A DNA stretch of 64,000 bases from Lophius americanus (Eukaryota > Chordata > Actinopteri > Lophiiformes > Lophiidae), in assembly GCA_037951165.1 (NCBI GenBank), contig JBBDHG010000153.1, forward strand, positions 742,501 to 806,500, written 5' to 3'. Numbering within the stretch: the first letter of the stretch is position 1; each line of letters begins with the position of its first letter. A program made the translations under genes and the position numbers. The notes below the pieces were generated by a model. The model ran no database searches, was not told the origin of the DNA, and worked only from the letters and a program-made list of their open reading frames with translations. Positions 1 through 11,335 of the stretch are shown here, in pieces.

Positions 1-1319
1 TGTGACGAGTGAGAGCATTTTTTTTAAGACCAATATCTCATGATCCAATAATAATTCAGTGCAATAAGATCACGTTCTGTGATGCACCGATACGGCAGAA
101 GAATTTAAATCCAAACAAATGACTGTGTGCAGATGATTTCTCAGTTATTTCTCATTCCTGTCACCATCATGTTGGCTGGGAATAATCAATTTCCAGCCTG
201 AGGTCTGATTACAGCACAGAGTGAATTGAAGAAATGAAAGCCCACTGGCAGACCTTCAACTTTTTTGTGGCATTTTTTTTTTTGCCGTTTAAACCTCAGT
301 TAAATTTAAAAAAAAGACCTTTAACCCTCCAGCCTAGAAACAGCATTTCCCAATTTTGATTGAATCTGAGCTCTATTGGCTATTTGGGAAATATGCATCT
401 GCTGAGTCAGCACAAACTGCTGAAAAACCCACAAGGGTAATTAAAGGAAAATTGATTTCAATCACGTGAAGCCACTGTGAAAGTAGCAGAGCAGCCAAAA
501 GGCAACGAGGCCTGAGATATTGAGATGTGTGTCCGGCCCACTTCCGCACAGACTGCACAGTTATTGTTCTGGTGCTGGAGGGTTGAAAAGAGTCCCAAAG
601 TTACTATTTGATACTCGTTAAGTTTTGGCTTTTGGAAAAAACTAAATTTACATACAGTTCTGTAGAAAAAGTAGCGAACCCCTGTCTGATTTGTCCTTTT
701 TTTTGTATCTAATTACAAATTGTGTCAGACCTTGAAACTAAAAGGCAGCAGGTTTATTTTTAGCATAGCCGTCTCTTTGTCCCGCACCGAAATCACTTTA
801 GAAGGAGGTAACCTCACATCCAGAAACCTTTGATTGATTTTAGAAGCTTCTTGGAGGCGGCACAACAAGCCTCAAAGACAATGTCGGCATAAAATCCCTG
901 TATTAAACTCACACAGTCACCTTTATGTGGTGAAAGTAACGACGTATGACATATTTACACACCAGAGAAGCACTGACAAACCTGTGATGTTCTATAACAG
1001 CTATTATTCTGTTAAACGTCTGCACAGAGAGAAACAGTTTTAAATACAGTGTTTGATATTAGTTTTTCCCTGTACTTACCTTCACTGGTTTGAGGGTATA
1101 AGTGCAAATAAAACCAAACAAAATGTTGTATACTCTGAGTACCTGGATGTCAGCGGGAACAGGGTGAGTGTAGAACTCTGGCCACATCTCAGCCTCAATG
1201 GTCTCATCAAAAATAAGTCCAGTTACTTCTTGTCATTTACCCATTTAGGATTAAATGTAATTAAATGTAACTTTATTTGCCATCAAAACTGCTCTGTGAT
1301 GGATTGTGTGCCACTTTGG

Positions 1320-1577
1320 CAGGTACTAACCACTGCAGACCGGGAACACCCAACAAGTCCTGCAGTTCTGGAGATAGTCTGACCCGGCTGTCTAGCCATT
1401 AAAATGTGGTCCTAGTCCACTACTGCCCATTTTTCCTGCCTCCAGAACTTCAACCTTAAGCACACAAAGTTCACTTTCCCATATTCCACCAACTGACAGG
1501 TGCCACTGAAGTGAATCAATGTTATTCCCACTTAGCGTGTCAGTGGTCATAATGTTGTGGCTAATTGGTGTAATCGA
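1320..1577 (-). mobile_element. Tc1/mariner-like transposon, 5'-end fragment
   Basis: Read on the minus strand this is the terminal part of a Tc1-like element widespread in fish. The outer end reads as 'agccacaacattatgaccactgac' (minus strand), followed by 'ttcacttcagtggcacctgtcag' and the 'gaagttctggaggcaggaaaaatgggca' block seen in more complete copies. It has no transposase coding capacity and many point changes, so it is an old dead copy. The family assignment comes from remembered consensus and from similarity to the other copies in this window. Confidence 0.6.
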
Positions 1578-2369
1578 CAAAGATTAATCATCACATATAT
1601 CATCTGACACAATAAACAATTTACCAAGAGTATAAAACTGTATGAACGGATATGAAGAAACAATTGAGGGAATGGTAGAATCAATGTAATCGTTTTTTTT
1701 GACCCTAATCAAATTCCACTTGTATTTGTTTCGTTGCTATACGGCCTAAATAATATCACACAATATAAAACAATGAATAAATATAGCTGGAGCAGCAACT
1801 CAATTCAACAGACCCTATTGCACATCTTTAATTTTACAAGCGAGGGACATCCAGCGCTCTTTTCCCGGGGGTCTCTCGGGGCTGGGTATCAGATTGGATC
1901 CTTTCTGATGAGGGTACCTGAGCGGCGTGGAGGTTCTACTTCTACGTTCCTGCGTACCGCTAGCTGGCTGTCCTTCAGAGGACCACAGATATTGCTGATA
2001 GGGCCTTTCACTTATCAAGAGTAATGCATCAAACTAAATCGGAGGTCAGCTACGGTTTGACTTTGAGAATGCAGGCGGGAGCCTGGACCCAAGAACATGA
2101 GGTGGGCTCAGCGCTGGGTGCTGACGAGGATGTTCTCCTCTAAATAAAGATGAACGCCGCTCCAAAGACAACGGCCGCCTGAAATAGATCATGATTACCT
2201 CCGCTGAGGAGAGTTGGAGAACTCTTTGTTTTTATAGCTCCCTGCAGGGGGACGTTAGTGATTAGAACCCCAGACCTTGCTCTCCACATTTTAAAGTGTC
2301 TGAAACACATGCAAAAACAACAGCATTTTCTTCTGCTGCTGCTCTTTTTAATGTCCTGACATGTGTTTC

Positions 2370-2960
2370 CTTGGTTTAGAACTAAGCTGCAGTCCCCGGC
2401 AGCAAGGGGATATCCTCGAAAAGCCCCCAATCCCCTGCATTGTACAAGCAATCCCCCTGATTGAACTCCTAAAATTAAATGTGACTTTTTAATAATCTTA
2501 AACAATCCATATTGACTCAACCTAACTATTTCTAGGACTAAGATAAGATCCCATAGGAACTCAATATTGTAGACAAATAAAGTTATCAATTATTTTTGAG
2601 TTCAGTAATTAAACAAGTGTCAATTAATATGAGCTAAATTTAGACACAATCGGACTTACGGTTTGGAATTTACGGTTAAAAACTAATTTTTTTCGCAAAA
2701 AGCCCCCCATGTGAGTGAAATATGAACAATCCAAGTTAGATTACCAAAGTGTTTTTGGTAAAAAAAGAAAAAAAAAAGCTACCTCTAGTGAGTAGAATAT
2801 GAACTATTAGAATAAAAGTATGATGTATATAAAACAGCTCCCTCTAGTGTCAGGAAAAATAAAACTGACCTTTCCCAAAATCAATCATCTCCCTCCTCCC
2901 CCAAAACTTGGATCAGGGGGAGTGTTGCTGGGTAGAGGATCAGCCGTGACACCACAACCC
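2370..2960. repeat. Unclassified dispersed repeat, copy 1
   Basis: This shares blocks with copies near 40.16-40.74 kb and 44.70-45.01 kb. The shared blocks are 'cccctgcattgtacaagcaatcccc', 'ctgattgaactcct', 'gctccctctagtg' followed by 'aaataaaactgacctttcccaaaatcaatc', and 'gtagaatatgaactattag'. No open frame, terminal inverted repeat or poly-A tail is evident. It is probably a non-coding transposon derivative, but I cannot name the family. Confidence 0.5.
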
Positions 2961-3577
2961 ATATCGCCAGCTGTGGGAAGAAAAACGCAGGGATGGATGG
3001 AATGCGATGTGTTATCACTATTAAAATATAGGAAGTTGTTCTTTAGGCACACCTTTAATATCTTTTCGGCTGTTTGTGTTTAAAGTCTGTTGGACTCTGA
3101 TAGACGGTTCTGTTGTCTGCATTAGTGACATTGTTTGGAGGTCACCTGGGACCGTTTTCATTGATCGGCACACTCTTATCTATGGACTAACAGATAACAG
3201 ATGAAGCACACACAGATACTGGTGATGGAGAAAACTGCCGCGCAACGTTCTGCCTGGACTCCACACAAATGCAAACTATAAGCATTAAACGGCAGGGAAG
3301 GATTATTCCACTTAAAGATTCCCAATACTGGTGGAATACATTTTTAGCTGGGCACATTGTGAGGACTTTTATTGACATTGACTGTTGTTGACCGAGGGAG
3401 GCACATCCATTAAGAGCTCATTACATTGATGACCGAACCTGCAGCAGGAAGTCTTTTTCACACAAAATGCATCCCAGACTAGAACAAGGAGCACGTTTAA
3501 ATAGTAGACGAGGACTGCAGCCGCATGGCAGGAAAGGAGACGAGCTCGGATGAAGCACATCCACATTTATTAAACAC

Positions 3578-4023
3578 CAATTAGCCATAACATTAAAACC
3601 AAATGCCTAATCTTGCGTAGGTCCCATTATGTCTGCGATGCATTGTGTTCTGACACCTTCATTACAGGATGAGTAAGTTTTCAGCAATTCGTGCAACGGC
3701 AGCTCGTCTGTGGGGTCAGACAAAAACAGACCTTTGCTTGAAGGTCAGTCTGTGAGAAGAACGTGTCCTGGTTACACAGCAGACACAATCGTCTCACACG
3801 CTCTTCAACCAGCAAGAAGAAGATACGCCGCAGGGAAGATGGTGCACCCCAGTGCTTGTGAATCCCCAATTTCACCTTGTCAGCTGACCTAATTCTTCCT
3901 GCTCCCAACACATCTACTTCAAGGTGATCCCACCTACTGACATGGTTCCAATCAAGCAACATAATCAACGTCATACTGACCTCGCCTGCTAGTGGTTATA
4001 ATGTTATGGCTTATCAGTGTCAC
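3578..4023 (-). mobile_element. Internally deleted Tc1-like element with both ends
   Basis: The left end reads 'agccataacattaaaacc' and the right end 'ggttataatgttatggct', which are inverted copies of each other, so this is a MITE-like element of about 445 bp. The left end continues with the 'tgcctaatcttgcgtaggtcc' block expected at the 3' end of the autonomous relative. The right end carries the 5' block ('cttcctgctcccaacacatc'). The central transposase part is largely missing. Confidence 0.65.
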
Positions 4024-4544
4024 CAGTCAGTTGACACGAATTTGGAGTTTTTGAAGCTTTCCATAAATGCAGTAGTGAATATGTGAATGGGATTTATGAC
4101 TTACCTATATTTCCATTCGGTGTCTTACACACGTCCGTTTTAACTTTTCAATTCTGTAAGATCATTTAACATAAGTAAAGGAATAGTTCAACTTTTTTGA
4201 GGAATTAGGAAAGACAGAGGAGAGGATTGTTACCTCTCCTGTGGCAGGTAAGCTCAAAGAGGGGAAACCGATGGAAATGGTTACCCCACGGCGCCGTTTG
4301 TTGTGAAAGCATCTAACGGCCAAAACAGCAACACATCGATACGTTTCTGCACAGGGTGAAGAAATGTCGCCAAAGTGTGTTAGTTTTGACCAAAACAGGA
4401 TGTTAAATACCCTATTCAAACTAATATGAAGCCCCACTCTAGTGCTCTTTCTACCGATCCCCCCTAAAAGGTCCTGAAGAAGTTGTTATAGAGGCAAATA
4501 TCCGCTAATAGGCTTTTAACAACGACGCAGAATAAAAAATAAAT

Positions 4545-4720
4545 CACCCTGCAAAGGCTTCCTGTTTTCCTTTAGAATCTATTTCTGTTTCATCGTCCTT
4601 TTAATCATCCACAAAGCTCTCTGGTAGAGCACCTTCATACATCTCTGACCTTTTAATAAATGATCGACTGCAAAAAGCCCGGAGCTCCTCCAGAACCAGC
4701 CTTTAAGTTGTACCTAAGGC
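4545..4720 (+). mobile_element. LINE (L2/CR1-type) ORF2 C-terminal remnant
   Basis: In broken frames the plus strand echoes the C-terminal region of fish L2-type LINE ORF2 (the stretch resembling 'fK.LlliyKAL.GLaPsYIsDLL...LRSSgtgLL'). Frameshifts and stops interrupt it. The assignment is by eye and modest. Confidence 0.35.
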
Positions 4721-5002
4721 TCCGTAAACAAACACATCGGTGAAAATGATTATACCTTCACCAGATGGCTTTTAGATAACCTATTTTCATCTTAGGTTTC
4801 TTCCTTCTTACAAGTTTGTTTAATCTGTTTATTCATTCAGTTTGAGCTGTGTCCCATGCCTAGGAGGGGCTTTACAAAAGTTAAAGGTGTGAGGTGATAT
4901 GATATGTGACATCAGTTTCAAATTTCTCAATTAATCCTTTGTTGAACTTTGACACATTTGATAAAATGACTTTGACCGTTAATCTTTCAACCTTTTAATG
5001 GG

Positions 5003-5053
5003 GATATCTCCGATACTTATCTAAAAAAAATGTAGATAAGGATTGGAGATATC
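5003..5053. repeat. Imperfect 20-bp inverted repeat
   Basis: The left arm 'gatatctccgatacttatct' and the right arm 'agataaggattggagatatc' pair with two mismatches around an A-rich 11-nt loop. It lies downstream of kcns3 and has no T-tract that would suggest a known function. Confidence 0.6.
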
Positions 5054-5510
5054 TGGATTTAGAGTTATTACTAGTCAAAATGAGAAAAATATCAATAATG
5101 AATATCCAGTCTGGCCAATAAACGATAAAAGGGCTTTTTATTATGGACGGCCGCTTCCATCATCATTGAGGAAGAACGTAAATAGCGTGACGACTCTATA
5201 TATTCCACGCAACTCAACGTTTTGGCGTCTTTTTATAATAGCTGTGATCAAAAATTGAAAACTGATGGGATGTTTCATCCGACTGCCTGGCGACTGGTTC
5301 CCTCCAGGAAATAGCCTGTCCCGGTCGTCGGGTCTAGTACTTTGGGAAAAAGCCAAGCTAACAAGTTACATATTTATCCTCCACAGATGAGAGTAGTAGT
5401 TGAACATTTCCCTGAAGCCAAGAACCTTTCAGTCACGATTTACACCTTCTCTTGAATTTAGGGTGGAAATTTATCTTATCGTATCCTCGTCCTCACAGTT
5501 CCTCGCTCAG

Positions 5511-6809
5511 TTATGACTGTCTCAGATCTGCCTGTCTTTGCTTCTGATAGAACTTGGAGAATTTATTGAAGATGTTAGTGATAGGCAGAGCCACGATCAG
5601 AAGCCCACAGATGATGCACACAGTTCCAATCAGCTTCCCAACCAGCGTAACGGGAAAGGTGTCGCCGTAGCCCACTGTGGTCATGCTGATGGTGGCCCAC
5701 CACCAGCCTATGGGCATGGTCTGCAGCTCCGACTCTAGGGAGTCTTTCTCCACAAAATAAATGAGAGCGGAGAACACGGAAATGCCCACGGACAAGAAAA
5801 GTACCAGCTGCCCTACGTCGTGGGAGCTGTGCTGCAGCGTGGCACCAAGAGAGCGAAGACCTGCCGAGTGGCGGGCCAGTTTGAGGATGCGGAACACTCG
5901 CATCAACCTCAAGATCTGCACCACTTTGCCAACATTCTCCAGATCCGCGTTCTCACCCTCGCTGGTCATGTCACAGGCTAGTGTGACGTAGAATGGCGTG
6001 ATGGACATGAAGTCGATGATGTTGAGAGGGCTGCACAGGAACTTCCTGGCTGATGGTGCGACGGCCAAACGGAGAATAAACTCTAGAGAGAAGAACAGAA
6101 CGCAGAAGATCTCAAAGAAAGTCAGCACTGGGTCTTCGATCTCCCTCTCGTTGAGGTCCACCTGGTGGAAGTCTGGCATGCTGTGGACGCACATGGCAAC
6201 GATAGAGACAAGCACCACGCTTAAGGACGCTACAGCCATCGCTTTGGCCGAAGTGGAGTAACCCGGATTCTCAAGTCGAGTCCAAATTTTCCGTCGGACA
6301 TCTCCGCACCAGGAGCCTTCAAACTTCTCTGCGTCGTCCTCCAGAGGTGGAAGCTCCTCCACAGATGTGTCCGAGCCGTGGCTCTGCAGTCCATCGCTCT
6401 CCTGGTCCCACTTCCCGTCCTCAGCGAGCGCCGTCAGTTCATGGAACTTGCTGCTGCAGCAGAAGTCCAGGTGGCGCTCCTTGATGCCCCAATACTCAAT
6501 CTCTTGATGGAAGGAGACGATGCACAACCCGTCCACCAGATGTATTTTGCCCGTGAGGTAAAAGTTGAGAACGTAGCAGAAGAAGCGAGGACTGCGGTCA
6601 AAGTAGTACTCCATGTCAGACGGACTGAAGTCATCGCAGAGCTCCAGGATTGCTTCTGTGGATCGGCAACACAAAAGGCGACCCAGGCGCGTCTGTGGGA
6701 ATCGTTTCACCAGGTTGTGCTCCATTCGCCGTTTGAAACCACCGACGTTGATGTTAATGAAGCCATCATCGGGACTCTGCCGCCGGTGGAGGATCTGCCC
6801 GTACATCAT
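5511..6809 (-). CDS. kcns3: Voltage-gated potassium channel subunit Kv9.3 (silent modulator)
   Basis: This 432-residue single-exon CDS encodes a Kv-family alpha subunit of the electrically silent Kv9 (KCNS) group. Such subunits co-assemble with Kv2 channels at the plasma membrane and change their gating. The T1 tetramerisation domain starts with NVGGFK (21-26) and extends to about 120. S1-S3 lie near 189-208, 229-248 and 262-279. The S4 voltage sensor is at 298-313 (RLMRVFRILKLARHS). The selectivity filter TTVGYGD is at 377-383 and S6 is at about 387-413. S6 reads ALPIT rather than the PVP/PxP hinge of conducting Kv channels, as expected for silent subunits. Similarity to remembered human KCNS3 is strong throughout, and an uninterrupted CDS matches the family. 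The protein ends about 20 residues after S6, roughly 60 residues shorter than human KCNS3. The start at MMYG fits the family N-terminus. Confidence 0.93.
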   Translation of the reverse strand: MMYGQILHRRQSPDDGFININVGGFKRRMEHNLVKRFPQTRLGRLLCCRSTEAILELCDDFSPSDMEYYFDRSPRFFCYVLNFYLTGKIHLVDGLCIVSFHQEIEYWGIKERHLDFCCSSKFHELTALAEDGKWDQESDGLQSHGSDTSVEELPPLEDDAEKFEGSWCGDVRRKIWTRLENPGYSTSAKAMAVASLSVVLVSIVAMCVHSMPDFHQVDLNEREIEDPVLTFFEIFCVLFFSLEFILRLAVAPSARKFLCSPLNIIDFMSITPFYVTLACDMTSEGENADLENVGKVVQILRLMRVFRILKLARHSAGLRSLGATLQHSSHDVGQLVLFLSVGISVFSALIYFVEKDSLESELQTMPIGWWWATISMTTVGYGDTFPVTLVGKLIGTVCIICGLLIVALPITNIFNKFSKFYQKQRQADLRQS

Positions 6810-7888
6810 GATGGAGCAGCTGTGAGACGCTCTTAGGTGAAAGAAATCTCAGAGGCTCCGTTTCCTGCAGACGAAGACAATGACATTAGCAAAGTTCACA
6901 CTTTCTGGTGTCATTCGATGACGCCCAAGTAAATTACATGAGACCCACTCATGTATCCAGATGCATCTGGGTTTTATGTAACGGAACCGTCAGCATCTCT
7001 CACTCTGCAGTTTTTATTTACAATCCAGAGTTAAAATGTCTCCAACGGCCATTTATAATGTATAGCCAGGCCCTGCTTTTCAATTTGTGCCGCTCTTGAC
7101 ATGAATCGTACCGTAAAACTTCCCAGACTACGAATGCCCTGTTGTTTCATGGCCCACTGCCATTACAGTAAGGGTTCTCAAAGTGGTGCCCCTTGACCCC
7201 TGGGGGTCCACGAGCCACATCCAGGAAGTCGGTGAAATGATTTATTATAAACTATAAAATTGCAACGTATCATTAAAAATGTATTAAAGCAGTGGTGGAG
7301 GACTCAGCACTGAGAACACGGAGGGTCACTGAACACAACACGGTGACATAATGCTCAAATCATGACTTGTTTTATTCCGTCTGTACGTCACTTGTATTTT
7401 GTATCTCCTTGTTTATGACCCTGGATTAGTGACTCTCCTTACTGCAAGACAAATGAACCTTTTGGGTACAAATACAGATACCTTGAACCCAGGAACTGGA
7501 ACTGGAAACCACGTTGGGTCATTTGCTGTTCCAGTGCGTCATGATTCAAATTGAAATGCGTTTCTGTTCATCACTGCAAAGCAAATCCAAAGGATTAATG
7601 TTTGAAAGCGTTACAAAACATTAATTTGTGTTATTATTATTCGAGTGCCCTTGGAATATTCTTTTCTCTGTAAGGTGTGCCCGGCCCAAAGAAGTTTGAG
7701 AAACCCTGTATTAAACTATATAACATGTCACTAACAAAGTCTTAAGGCTTTATCCTCCGCCGTTTTTGTTCAAATACCAGTAACATGTCCACTGTGTAAT
7801 TCTACAGGAACCCATTCTACACACTAGTGTGGTCCAGAGTGGGTCTAGAGTATCTTCTAATCTTATTTTGGTACTTTCAGGCCTTTTC

Positions 7889-7932
7889 CATCATTATGTC
7901 CACTGCATGAAAATGCAGTGGACATAATGATG
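7889..7932. repeat. Perfect palindrome, 20-bp arms, 4-nt loop
   Basis: The left arm catcattatgtccactgcat and the right arm atgcagtggacataatgatg are exact reverse complements separated by GAAA. The tip of the hairpin contains 'cactgcatgaa', the same string that opens the units of the minisatellite about 80 bp to the right. Confidence 0.95.
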
Positions 7933-8010
7933 AGTGAGGTGATGAAGCTAAAGCTGCGGCTAAATTCTCTATGAATATAAAACTAATAGAAATTTTCAAT
8001 TTTCAATAAG

Positions 8011-8208
8011 TTTCACTGCATGAACCTGAACTGTTTCACTGTATGAACCTGAACTGTTTCACTGTATGAACCTGAACTGTCTCACTGCATGAACCTGAAC
8101 TGTTTCACTGTATGAACCTGAACTGTCTCACTGCATGAACCTGAACTGTCTCACTGCATGAACCTGAACTGTCTCACTGCATAATCCTGCACTGTTTCAC
8201 TGAATGAA
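8011..8208. repeat. Minisatellite, 23-bp unit, about 8-9 copies
   Basis: Units read approximately 'tttcactgcatgaacctgaactg', with C/T variants at 'gcatg/gtatg' and 'gtttc/gtctc'. The copies decay toward the right edge ('ctgcactgtttcactgaatg'). A lone echo, 'gaacctggactgtttcactgtaa', occurs near 8557-8579. Confidence 0.9.
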
Positions 8209-8254
8209 CCCAATTTTTTTCTCACTGTGTGAATATTAAGTCATCTTGTAGTAG

Positions 8255-8330
8255 TAATTGTAGGAGGAGTAGGAGGAGGAGTAGGAGTAGGAGGAGGAGG
8301 AGGAGGAGGAGGAGGAAAAGGAGTATTGGC
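8255..8330. repeat. GGA/GTA-rich purine tract
   Basis: A run of GGAGGA and GTAGGA triplets forms an almost pure purine strand of about 70 bp. It is simple-sequence DNA next to the 23-bp minisatellite. Confidence 0.85.
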
Positions 8331-9452
8331 AGTGAAGAAGCTAGAATAGAAGAAGAAAAACATTTCATATTTGGATAGCAACTTCCTGTCTTGTAATTCT
8401 AGTTTTCATTTCTTTGTTGCACATAGCTAGATGACTTTGATGTCTATGACATGTGACATGGATGTCTTAATGACATATGACTGGGTGCTTTGATGTCTTA
8501 GTGACGTGTGACTGGTGGCTTTGATGTCTTTTGATGTTGAGTAGTAGTTGTGTTTGAACCTGGACTGTTTCACTGTAACTAAGTATGAAGTGTTGATATG
8601 AATGTTGGTACCAGAGATGTTGCTAACGGTGGTATCGCGTTTCTGCATTGTGATTTGTCACGTTGTCTGTTTATGGACCAAATTACCGTTATTTCTTATT
8701 AGACTTTTATCACAGAATTCTTGTTTGGTTTGTCTGCAATAATTGCTAAAACTCTTTTACAAACTGTAATTAAAAATTGCAGAGTAGTCCGAATCAAGCT
8801 GCACACTTTGATGTATAATTTGCATATATGCCGCTAAAACTTTGAGAATAGATTAAGATACAAACGGGGGAAAAATGGTCTGGAAAACAATAAAGTGAGA
8901 AGAATGAATTACTGAGCAGCAGTCAGAATGAAGAGACGTACTTTAAGTGTTTCAGGCAGGTCCTACTATTTTTAGTGTAGAGTTGGTTCAATCATTTCTG
9001 ATGAAATGTTGCTTTGCAGACACCATATTTATAATTAACCTCTGTGGTATGAGCCATAATGTGCTCATCATTTTCCAACACTGACATATTTACTGTTCCT
9101 CCTGCCGGTGTCTCTAAAATGAGTACACCGTCTTACTTGGATTGTGTTTCGCCCCAGCGTTTCAAATTGCACTGATGGCAAAACCAAGGTCAGATTTGAC
9201 ACATTTCTGCAACGTTTAAAAGTTCTCAGTGCCTCAAAAAACAACAACAACAATGTTGGGATGGGGAAAGTCGAAAAAAACAACAGACTTAGTTCTACAT
9301 TTATAAAGATATAGAAGACTTTTGCACATTATTGCGCAAAACAATTCCTGCACATATTATCATATAAACCTAAGCAGGAGGAGAATAAACATTCCCCTGA
9401 ATAGATCCGTATGTGCGTTTAATAACTAGAATAAAAGAGAAGAGCAGCTTAC

Positions 9453-9560
9453 CTGGCCATGTGCTGTTCGGGAGGCGGACGTCCTGCAGATGAGTCCCTG
9501 ATGTGTGCGGTGCAGCGCAGTGGGCTGGTTGGTGCGCAGCGCAGGGCGGACGCAGCTTCC
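9453..9560 (-). other. kcns3: Candidate 5' UTR exon of kcns3
   Basis: On the minus strand a GC-rich block (about 9453-9560) ends in a good donor, GGCCAG|GTAAGCT. The next plausible acceptor downstream on this strand is 'cttcgtctgcag' at about 6875, 60-70 bp before the kcns3 start. Mammalian KCNS3 also has non-coding 5' exons. The upstream exon boundary is unknown. The alternative is that this is chance or belongs to an unannotated transcript. Confidence 0.35.
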
Positions 9561-9940
9561 ATCAGGACAATTGATCCCAAGGCTGGAAAATCACTCCCCA
9601 CATACAAACAGGCTGATTTGCACATTCTGTTGTGAAATCTTTTCTTTTTTTTCATGTAGTTAAAAGTCTCCTGTTATGCATTTATGACAATATCAACTCC
9701 ACTGTCTGATCACTTTTTCAGCCCCTCTATCTCTCACTCTTACAAAGATATTTTATGCAGCTACACTCAAAAAAAAAACAAGTGAGCTTTACAAAATATG
9801 AAGTATTTGAGGGAAGTTCAGTTTGTAAAAACAGATCAAATAGATAGCCGCTTGTTTTTCAAAATGAGTGTCGACTCAACAGATAAAGTAGGCCTAATAA
9901 TTAAGAAAAAGACATTTCACAATAAATTCAAAAAGAAGAA

Positions 9941-9946
9941 TTTATT
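9941..9946 (-). terminator. Polyadenylation signal AATAAA of left THAP gene
   Basis: AATAAA on the minus strand lies about 13 nt after the stop codon of the left THAP gene, implying a very short 3' UTR. The right-hand copy has its own signal at a similar position. Confidence 0.55.
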
Positions 9947-9958
9947 GATTATTTCATC

Positions 9959-11335
9959 TCACATATTTTTGTAGTCAGCAGGATTTAAGAAAGAAAAACA
10001 AGGTGTTGAGCTCTCCATGCATTCTGGGATGGTCAGGAGGACGTAGAGCGTCTCATCGGGAGCACAACCATTTAAATATGGGCCGACAATGTTGGTACCC
10101 ATCTTGAGTGTTGGCGCCCAATCGGGATTTTCAGTGTCATAGAGATCAGCAGGTTTACCTGAAAAAGATCAAATGTTTAATTTTAAAATTGTACTTATAT
10201 AAAAAAAACACTTATTAGATTCTTACATATCCACATTGACCTGCTTTGGAAAAATATGACCCCGAAAACAGTTTAATAAACCATTTAAATGGCATTTCGC
10301 TTTTGGGATGTATGAAGATCAGCCATAACATTACAACCACTGATATGTGAAGTAAGAATAACATTGATTATCTGGTTCACTGCCTAATACGTCCCACCTA
10401 CTGGTGGGAGTCGTTGGTGGTGGCCATTCCCCTCCTCAAAGAAGAGGAGGAAGGGAGTAAAGCCAGAGGAAGGCAGTTATACAACTAAAAGGATGCCAAA
10501 CACACTTTAAACCCTAAAACAGAAGAAGAAAAACAACACGCCGCAAGGAAATATAATAATATAATAATAAATAAATAATGTTCGAAACCATCTCCTCATT
10601 CTGAATGTCAGTAAAATGAATGAAATAATATTTGACCCCAGAGAGGTGATACCAAATGACCCTTCCGTTGATGATAAACTGCGGTTGAACAGGTGAGCTC
10701 CTACGAGCACCTGAGAATCTCTATGCTGTTTATTGTTCTTTTAGTTTATTTGCACTGCATTTGTAAACAGCACAGGCGCATGTTTCATCTTAATCTTATT
10801 ACATTCCACTGGTGGATTTGTATGCAACCTTATGCTAGGTGCATTTTCTGTTATTTTAGTTTACTTGCTTATATTGTATTTGTATATTTTGTGGTACTAT
10901 ACTAGTGTGGACTTAACTAATAATAATTGCACGGAAATGTACGACTGCATTGTAAGGAAAATGTAAGGAAAATGTTCCTTCACTGACAATAAGGTTTATC
11001 TTGTCTTATCTTAAGTAATCTTAAACTATCTTCTCAGAAGATTACATGTCCCCCAGGTTTCTAAAGGTGATATAAACTTATATATATATTTAGTTAAGAT
11101 AAATAGTCTATTTTACGAAAAATAAATACACACCAGTTATGAAATGATCTGAACAAATGCGAGTGTGTTTGGTAGGCATCATTCCCAGGTTAGTGATCCA
11201 CTGCTGACGCCTTCGTTCACACATCTCCTTCATTTGGTCTCCTTGATACGTGATCACCGGAGGAATTACGTAAAACCGCTTCATGTCTCTGTTTGATCTG
11301 TTTCTGCACCCGTACACGGCGCACGTGGAAGCCAT
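9959..11335 (-). CDS. Small THAP-domain zinc-finger protein, left copy
   Basis: This is a two-exon gene (11134-11335 and 9959-10158) encoding 133 residues. Exon 1 is a THAP-type C2CH zinc finger: C5-x4-C10, conserved W46, then C61-x2-H64 in ICSDHF. This fold binds DNA and is related to P-element transposase. The donor after 'TTC ATA ACT G' and the acceptor at 10158 join in phase 1 to give HFITG-KPADLYD. Exon 2 continues with DWAPTLKMGTN, then a tail (CAPDETLYVLLTIPEC) ending in FLNPADYKNM. No coiled coil, nuclease or other effector domain is visible. The right-hand neighbour is a duplicate with identical exon lengths. The start is placed at MASTCAVYGC to match it; an in-frame ATG five codons upstream (11350) is the alternative. 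The target and function are unknown. Confidence 0.8.
10312..10425 (+). mobile_element. Tc1-like element, 5'-end fragment
   Basis: This begins 'atcagccataacattacaacc' and continues with 'gtgaagtaagaataacattg' and 'attatctggttcactgcctaatacgtccc', the 5' terminal blocks of the same Tc1-like family. It lies in the intron of the left THAP gene and is absent from the shorter intron of the right copy. Confidence 0.65.

Larger units (their letters stand above)
1..5510. other. Intergenic region left of kcns3
   Basis: No coding exon is supported here. The open frames are short, have no family resemblance and are AT-rich. The stretch holds decayed transposable elements, which are listed separately (Tc1-like pieces near 1.4 and 3.8 kb, an unclassified repeat near 2.4-2.9 kb, a LINE scrap near 4.6 kb), and a small imperfect hairpin near 5.0 kb. 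The 3' UTR of kcns3 must lie in the last part (below 5511). I did not find a convincing polyadenylation signal close to the stop; an AATAAA on the minus strand occurs at 5137-5142. Confidence 0.6.
6837..9452. other. Intergenic / probable kcns3 5' intron
   Basis: No coding exon is seen. A splice acceptor ('cttcgtctgcag' on the minus strand) lies near 6875 just upstream of the kcns3 start, so this stretch may be a 5' UTR intron. Around 7380-7500 there is a weak echo of a fish LINE 3' tail ('tactgcaagacaaatgaacc'). The palindrome, minisatellite and GGA tract are listed separately. Confidence 0.5.

Noticed and set aside
2140..2589. A 149-codon minus-strand frame in the left intergenic region
   Set aside because: It overlaps the unclassified dispersed repeat, lacks recognisable motifs and has repeat-derived composition.
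6378..6836. A 152-codon plus-strand frame over the kcns3 gene
   Set aside because: It is the antisense shadow of the T1 domain region of kcns3, with no family resemblance of its own.
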